A DNA stretch of 64,000 nt, taken from the NCBI GenBank assembly GCA_023212645.1, contig JALBYC010000001.1:1111638-1175637 (forward strand). Direction: 5' to 3'. Positions 58,549 through 64,000 of this stretch are shown one piece after another. The notes under the pieces are model-generated. The model was not told where the DNA came from. It made no database searches and worked only from the letters and a program-made list of their open reading frames with translations. The stretch's first letter is position 1; the number at the start of each line of letters is the position of its first letter. The position numbers and the translations under genes were made by a program. This stretch comes from Farysia itapuensis (taxonomy: Eukaryota; Basidiomycota; Ustilaginomycetes; Ustilaginales; Ustilaginaceae).

Positions 58549-61500
58549 ATGGTCTCCGCCGTTGATCTTGCAAGGCAGCTTCAAGCCCAACAGCTTGATG
58601 CATCCTCTGCTGGCTCAGCCGACGCTCCTATGGCCGATCCTTTTCCTTCGCTCTCTCAAGATCCCTTTCCGCCCGTCCGTGCTCCTGCTCAGCCTGGTGC
58701 TCAAGCTGCTTCTGCGTCTTCCTCTTCTGCTCGCTCGAACGGGTCGCAGGCCAAGTCTCAACAGCCCGACATTTCATCTGAATCGGCTTTCCCGTCGCTT
58801 GGAGCTACTGCCTCTGCCGCCAAAGGTCAGTGGGGAGGCAAAGCCGCGGCCGGATCTGCAGGTGCCCCCTCTACTCGCACTACCGGCTCTGCTTCGACGT
58901 GGAACGGTTCTGTCCCTGTCATTCAGCGCTCGGTAGCTCAGCAATCTTTCTCCCTCTCGCTGTCGAGTGACTCTGTTGCCAAACTATCGGGCGTCATGGC
59001 CAAGGTGCAGAACAAGTACAAAGGCGTAAAGATCGAGGCTTCGACCACTCGCAAGACTGGCACTACCACGTTCGTGCTTAAGGCAGCAGACGAATCCTCT
59101 ATCAAAAGTGCTCAGCGAGAGATTACTGTACTGCTTGCAAAGCATGTGTCGACTCAGATCATGGTTCCGGCTTCGCTTCGAGCCCACGTCATTGGGGCCA
59201 AAGGCAAAAATCTCAGGACTATCACTGATCAGACTGGCGTCAAGATCCACATCCCGCCTCGTGATCCTGCGACAGACGGCGCTGATGCCGGACCCAAGGA
59301 CGGCGATTACGAGAACGAGGAACAGGTGCCCATCACAGTCGAAGGTGACGAGGTCAATGTCAAGCAGGCCCAGGCTATGATTCAGGCCATTGTCGCTGAG
59401 CGAACGTCCAAGATTACCCAGCGACTCAGCCACATTGACCACATCTTCTACCCTTTCATCTCAGGTCCCAAAGGTGCCAATGCTCAGAGACTCGAGAACG
59501 ACCTTGGTGAGGGTGAAGTCACCGTGCGAGTCCCTCCTCGCTCTGCCTTTTTGCAGAGCAAGGATGCTGACGAGGCGTCTACCGGTACCAAGCGTGATCT
59601 CGCCGTGGTGTTATCGGGCGACCGAGAGAAAGTCGGACAGGTCGCTGCCGAAATCGAGGCCCTCGTCGAAACGATGAAGAACTCATTCCGTACTCTTGCA
59701 ATCAGCATTCCAAAGCGACAGCACCGTTTCTTGGTGGGTGACGCTGCTAACGACATTCTCGCCTCTACTGGATGCAGTGTCGAGCTCGCCGCCATCGACG
59801 ACCCCTCTGACAGTGTCACTATTCGAGGTCCACAATCACAGCTGCCGTTGGCTCTGACTGCTGCTATGGAAAAGGCCAATGCTGTTCGTGTCGAGGTAGT
59901 TGACGTTGTGGCGCTCCATCGCGCAAATGCAAGGGACCCGGTCGGTCACGCCAAGCACGTCCTTCGATGGCTCAGTGTCGGTGGCAGAGTGCCCAAGTTC
60001 CAAGACGTACAGATTTATCTGCCTCGACCGGCCATCGTCGACTCTTTGGGCACTGCACACATCGAGATAGTCGGCCCTGATGCCTTCCAAGTGGCGAATG
60101 CTCGCCAAACGCTTCAGGATCTTGTCAAGTCGATTTCTGCCACTCAGATCCAAGAGCTCTCGGTCGACCCGCTACTGCATCGATACATCATCGGTAAGAA
60201 AGGCCAAGGCCTGAAGCAATACGAGGCTCAAGGAGTCGACGTACTTTTCCCACCGGCTCCAGCGGACTCTGATGGAGAATCGCGATCGGACGTTCTCCTT
60301 GTCCTGTCCGGGGCTGACTTGCCTGCTGACAAGAAACAGCGGGAAAGCAAAGCGACCGAGATTCTCGACAATATCAAGCAGGACATTGAGAAGTCGCAAG
60401 TCGCGGCAGCTGACATGAAAACGGAAAGCTTGGCAGTACCCTCTAAGCTCCATCGCTTCATCCTGGGTCCAAACGGAACTACTCTCAATGCCATCATTGG
60501 GGAAGAGAGACTCGTGGCCGTCAAAGTCGGATCCTCGAAAGGATCTTCTGATGCAGAAGACTCTATCACTGTCCGAGGTCCCAGTTCGGAGGTGCGTCGC
60601 GTAATCGACGAGCTCAAAATAATTGCCCAGGAGGCGGAGCAAGACAACATCATCAATGGTCACGTCGCAGAATTCTCTGTCAGTTCGACCCACGTTCCGC
60701 ATCTGGTTGGTCGCGGTGGCTCGGCAGTAACCAAATTGCGCGAAGAGCTTGGTGTTCGCATTGATTTCGGTGAACCAAAAGAGGCAGCCGAGACGAAAGG
60801 CTCGAGAAAGTCAGCTGCCTCATCTGTCAAGGTCGTGCTCACTGGACGCAAGGCGAATGTCGAAGAGGCTAAGAAGAGACTTCAGTCGCAGGTCGAAAAG
60901 CTGGCTGACGAAACCAGTGTCACACTCACCATCCCGCAAGAGATGCACGGCAGCTTTATCGGGCAGGGTGGCAAGTACGTCTCTCGCTTGCAGGACACAT
61001 ATGCCGTCCGAATCAACTTTCCCAATGCCAATTCGCAGACTGGTTCTTCTACACCGACCGAGGGGGATGACAAGCCGGCTCGAGCACCCCAGAAGCCAGA
61101 CGAAGTCATCATCAAAGGCGGCAAGAAAGGTGTCGAGGGTGCAAGGCTTGAGCTGTTGGAGCTGCTAGAATACGAGAAGGAGAACAACAACATTGTCAAC
61201 ATGACCGTCAGCAGCAAGTCGATTGCTCGTATCATGGGCAAAGCCGGTGCTACCATCAATCAAATCAGAGAAGATACCGGAGCGCAAGTCGATGTTGACC
61301 GCGAGGACGACAACAAGAAGAGTGTTACCGGCATCAAGCTTCGCGGCACCAAGAAGGCTATCGCCGCTGCAAGGCAAGCTATCGATCTCATTGCTTCCGA
61401 AGTTGATGCTGAGGAATCGTACTCTCTAACTATTGCTCCCGAGCATCATGGTCTGCTCATCGGACCTCAAGGTTCCAACATTCGCGATCTGATCATCAAG

Positions 61501-62430
61501 GCTGGAGGGCCTGAAGATGCCAAAACATCATCTCAGTACGTTCAATTCCCTCGCCGCGGAGACAAGGACCCGTCCACCGTGACCATTCGAGCTCCGGCAG
61601 CTCTGGCGAAGAGTATTCGCAATGAGCTCGAGTCTGCTGCCCAAGTCCTCGCTGCGCGCATCGTTTACGGCGTGATTGTCGCGCCTCAATCTCAACGCAT
61701 GCTCATTGGCCGTGGTGGAAGTCGGGTCAACGAGTTGCAGGCACAGCACTCGGTTCGACTTGTCTTTCCCGGCAGGAACGAGTACAGCGACCTCGGAGAG
61801 CCCATCAACAAGGCGGAGCTGTCAGACGGCAATGACACGAACATTGTCAAGCTCGTAGGTGCTCAAGAACGCTGCGAAGCTCTTGCAGAAGAAATCAAGG
61901 CTTCCTTTGCCTCTATGTCACGAACCGTCGCTGTACCTACAAGCGCACACGCCAACCTTGCTACGCCACACTTTTTCCGTCAGCTTCGATCCGATTATGG
62001 TGTCTCGATCAATGCTCCTCGACCTCCGGCGATCAAGAAGGCCGTGGATGATGCTCGCGAGGCACGCATCGATGATGAGGGTGACGACACTGCTTTCGAG
62101 ATCGAAGAAATCGACAGCACCAAGGGCGAGACTGTCCAGTGGACACTGACTGGAAAGGACGAGGCCTCTCTGCAAAAGGCCGAGAAGCGAATCCTGTCAA
62201 GCTTGGAAAGCTCTGGAACAGCCTCGCACCAAGGTCGACTGTGGATTCCACAGTCTGCTGTGCCACGTGTCATTGGCAAGGCTGGGACCGGTCTCGCTCG
62301 TATCCAGGACGAGTCTGGCGCATCTGTCGACATTCCGCGAGACTCGAACGGTCTCTGTGTCATTCGCGGCAGCAAGGAAGCTGTCTTGCATGCAAAAGAG
62401 CTGATCGAGAACGTCGCTCTTCGAGCTTAA
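58549..62430 (+). CDS. scp160: multi-KH RNA-binding protein Scp160/vigilin
   Basis: 1293 residues. Scp160/vigilin binds polyribosomes and the ER and affects translation of selected mRNAs. The N-terminal ~125 residues are Ala/Ser/Gln-rich. GxxG loops of KH domains appear at about residues 213 (IGAKGKNLRTI), 303 (SGPKGANAQRL), 545 (IGKKGQGLKQY), 637 (LGPNGTTLNAI), 718 (VGRGGSAVTKL), 802 (IGQGGKYVSRL), 894 (MGKAGATINQI), 969 (IGPQGSNIRDL), 1051 (IGRGGSRVNEL) and 1240 (IGKAGTGLARI). Degenerate KH units without a good loop lie near 140, 393, 480 and 1139, giving about 14 in all, as in vigilin. The in-frame ATG at 58531 adds only six residues; 58549 has the better context. It is the last gene before the telomere. 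Confidence 0.93.
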   Translation: MVSAVDLARQLQAQQLDASSAGSADAPMADPFPSLSQDPFPPVRAPAQPGAQAASASSSSARSNGSQAKSQQPDISSESAFPSLGATASAAKGQWGGKAAAGSAGAPSTRTTGSASTWNGSVPVIQRSVAQQSFSLSLSSDSVAKLSGVMAKVQNKYKGVKIEASTTRKTGTTTFVLKAADESSIKSAQREITVLLAKHVSTQIMVPASLRAHVIGAKGKNLRTITDQTGVKIHIPPRDPATDGADAGPKDGDYENEEQVPITVEGDEVNVKQAQAMIQAIVAERTSKITQRLSHIDHIFYPFISGPKGANAQRLENDLGEGEVTVRVPPRSAFLQSKDADEASTGTKRDLAVVLSGDREKVGQVAAEIEALVETMKNSFRTLAISIPKRQHRFLVGDAANDILASTGCSVELAAIDDPSDSVTIRGPQSQLPLALTAAMEKANAVRVEVVDVVALHRANARDPVGHAKHVLRWLSVGGRVPKFQDVQIYLPRPAIVDSLGTAHIEIVGPDAFQVANARQTLQDLVKSISATQIQELSVDPLLHRYIIGKKGQGLKQYEAQGVDVLFPPAPADSDGESRSDVLLVLSGADLPADKKQRESKATEILDNIKQDIEKSQVAAADMKTESLAVPSKLHRFILGPNGTTLNAIIGEERLVAVKVGSSKGSSDAEDSITVRGPSSEVRRVIDELKIIAQEAEQDNIINGHVAEFSVSSTHVPHLVGRGGSAVTKLREELGVRIDFGEPKEAAETKGSRKSAASSVKVVLTGRKANVEEAKKRLQSQVEKLADETSVTLTIPQEMHGSFIGQGGKYVSRLQDTYAVRINFPNANSQTGSSTPTEGDDKPARAPQKPDEVIIKGGKKGVEGARLELLELLEYEKENNNIVNMTVSSKSIARIMGKAGATINQIREDTGAQVDVDREDDNKKSVTGIKLRGTKKAIAAARQAIDLIASEVDAEESYSLTIAPEHHGLLIGPQGSNIRDLIIKAGGPEDAKTSSQYVQFPRRGDKDPSTVTIRAPAALAKSIRNELESAAQVLAARIVYGVIVAPQSQRMLIGRGGSRVNELQAQHSVRLVFPGRNEYSDLGEPINKAELSDGNDTNIVKLVGAQERCEALAEEIKASFASMSRTVAVPTSAHANLATPHFFRQLRSDYGVSINAPRPPAIKKAVDDAREARIDDEGDDTAFEIEEIDSTKGETVQWTLTGKDEASLQKAEKRILSSLESSGTASHQGRLWIPQSAVPRVIGKAGTGLARIQDESGASVDIPRDSNGLCVIRGSKEAVLHAKELIENVALRA

Positions 62431-63952
62431 TCGGTGTCAACGCATCAGTCTAGCACAACGCAGTAGTCTCGCATGTCTAGATGTAAATATTGCAGTCAGA
62501 AGAACTTGTCTGCCCTTTCTGAGTCAACATTGAGAGAGTCATGAGCCATCTTCATACGCTCTGTCATATGCGCATCTCGATCTGAAGCCCGCTCTGCTCC
62601 CTTCCTCACCATCATCATCTGTTCACCTGTGACTCTCGGCCGTCACAGAGTATCTCGCGCAGCAACGTTTCCGACTAGTTACATGAGTCACGCTGTGTCT
62701 CAAGTAGGCACCCAACACCAGTGGCTGATCCGCAATTCGCGTTGACAGAGTCTGATGGTTGAACAGCCCCTCTCGACGGCTCGTTCAAGACTGCGAGAAG
62801 TAAAAGGAGGCCGGCTGGCAGCCAGAAGGCTTGACGAATTTGAGCTCCTCGCCCAGTCTGTCGACGCTGTCTAAGGCCTGATAAGCTTTGGCCTCGGTCT
62901 GAGTAGTTCGACTGACTATACGAAAGCCTCTTCAGAAGGAGGATGGATCTCCAGTCCCTGAAACCGGTAGAGCCACGTCTTTCCTCTGCTTGTTCACGAC
63001 GCTCTGAGCGGTTCTGAATTGTCTCGGATCATCCGGTTGGACTTGGCTGTCGGCGCTGCTCGAGCGCTCGGTCTGCTCGTATGCTCCACACAGTTCAGTG
63101 TAGTCTGAGTCGAATTTTTAATTTTGCCCAGCGATTTTGATTGTTACATCGGACCTTTTTCTACCTCCACTGGGGAACTGCATTTGAAATCTATATACTT
63201 TGCATTTTGAAGCTCGTTTGGCTGACTGTGGGCATGGTGTGCAGAAGAATGCATCACACACACTTCTGCCTATGCAGAGAGGAAGCGTACAGGTGCTACG
63301 AGCAATACTTGCAGCAAGTGTGATGGCGAGGAGAACGGAAAGTGCGTTTGTGAGCCTGCTAAGTGTGTGGGGAGCAGTGTCGAGCGTCTGTAGTGTTGTA
63401 GTACCGCCAGGTCGAGTTTGTATGCGAACCAAGGGCCTTGGAGTGACGGGACACGCATCTTTTGTGTTGGGCCACGCAAATTTGTATACTTGGATTACCA
63501 ATTTGGAGTCGGGAATGATAGCGCGTTGATCCGGCGCGGTCAAAGAGCTGCTTCAACTTGGATTGGCACCCTTCCTGGCTCGGGGCAGAATCCAAATCAG
63601 GAATTGAAATTGCCAGCTAGCGCTCCAGCTCCGCTCAGTGGTCAGCAGCACCTCTTAGCCAGTCTGCGAGTCAACGGCCCGAGTCTGTGCAGACAGCCTC
63701 AGGTATAGACGGCTAGACGGTCAAGTCTCCCGGTCCGGATCAAACAGTCCCCAATGTCTACCTGCTCCATACGATCAGTCTCACCATGGCAGTCACACGC
63801 AGACAGGCTCTAGAGTATGAAGTGCAAACATATACATTCAATCGTGACTACGAGTGACTAGCAGAGTGGATAGTGCCTGAGTCTCAGTGTCTGGCCTGCA
63901 GGGCACGGAGACAGCGAGCAGCCAAGCGATAGCAACAACGAGCAGACGAGGC
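62431..63952. other. gene-free subtelomeric region
   Basis: 1522 bases between scp160 and the telomere array. Its open frames, the longest being minus 63118-63543 starting at TTG, have no ATG start or family features. No RecQ-like helicase, transposon or tandem repeat was seen. The last ~300 bases are rich in short CAGAC/GTCTG- and GAGTGACTAGCAGAGTGG-like words, but no perfect long repeat was found. Confidence 0.7.
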
Positions 63953-64000
63953 TAGGGTTAGGGTTAGGGTTAGGGTTAGGGTTAGGGTTAGGGTTAGGGT
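63953..64000 (+). repeat. telomere array (TTAGGG)n
   Basis: TAGGG, then seven full TTAGGG units and one further base at the end of the window. The G-rich strand runs 5' to 3' outward, the orientation of a true right chromosome end. Confidence 0.97.

Noticed and set aside
63118..63543. 141-codon minus-strand frame near the telomere
   Set aside because: It starts with TTG rather than ATG and has no domain; too weak to call a subtelomeric gene.

Overview
The window is the right-hand end of a fungal chromosome, most likely from a smut fungus of the Ustilaginales (Ustilago/Sporisorium/Pseudozyma group). The evidence is as follows. The last 48 bases are a (TTAGGG)n array running off the end. Genes are long, tightly packed and nearly intron-free, and the few introns are short (57-83 nt) with GT..AG ends. 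Protein content is basidiomycete-like: a GH45 endoglucanase, a C-terminally anchored Dpm1, a Wee1 with the EGDREYLAPE loop, Pbs2, and a PrpD-type 2-methylcitrate dehydratase. Species assignment is inference.

Layout. 1-12.8 kb: C-terminus of eIF3c, a J-domain membrane protein, Pol III subunit Rpc6 diverging from a WD40-M20 Dug2 protein, a five-exon glyoxalase I convergent to it (both glutathione-linked), dolichol-phosphate mannosyltransferase, secreted GH45 endoglucanase, and kynurenine 3-monooxygenase. 12.9-21.6 kb: a possible cell-surface glycan module. It comprises a fusion of an acyltransferase-3 domain with an Egghead/Bre-3-like GT2 glycosyltransferase, a second acyltransferase-3-like membrane protein lacking the expected His and diverging from the first across a 2-kb intergenic region, and a GH26-like GPI-type glycosidase. 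22.3-42.4 kb: signalling and cytoskeleton genes, namely Wee1, a CLIP-170-type CAP-Gly protein, type II PI 4-kinase, an unassigned kinase with DFN in place of DFG, Pex16 and Pbs2 MAPKK. 43-51.4 kb: mitochondrial and metabolic genes, namely 2-methylcitrate dehydratase, mitochondrial cysteine synthase, an AP-1-like basic-region factor with DUF3425, and a PPR protein. 51.5-62.4 kb: an RGS-LOV-PAS candidate blue-light receptor, a DUF4112-MFS siderophore-transporter-like fusion, and the multi-KH Scp160/vigilin protein. 62.4-64 kb: about 1.5 kb of apparently non-coding subtelomere, then the telomere array.

Most promising for novelty are the GT2-acyltransferase/acyltransferase/GH26 neighbourhood, the RGS-LOV-PAS protein and the DUF4112-MFS fusion. 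No tRNA, rRNA, CRISPR array, transposon or virus-like gene was recognised. All identities come from reading motifs by eye; no database search was run.
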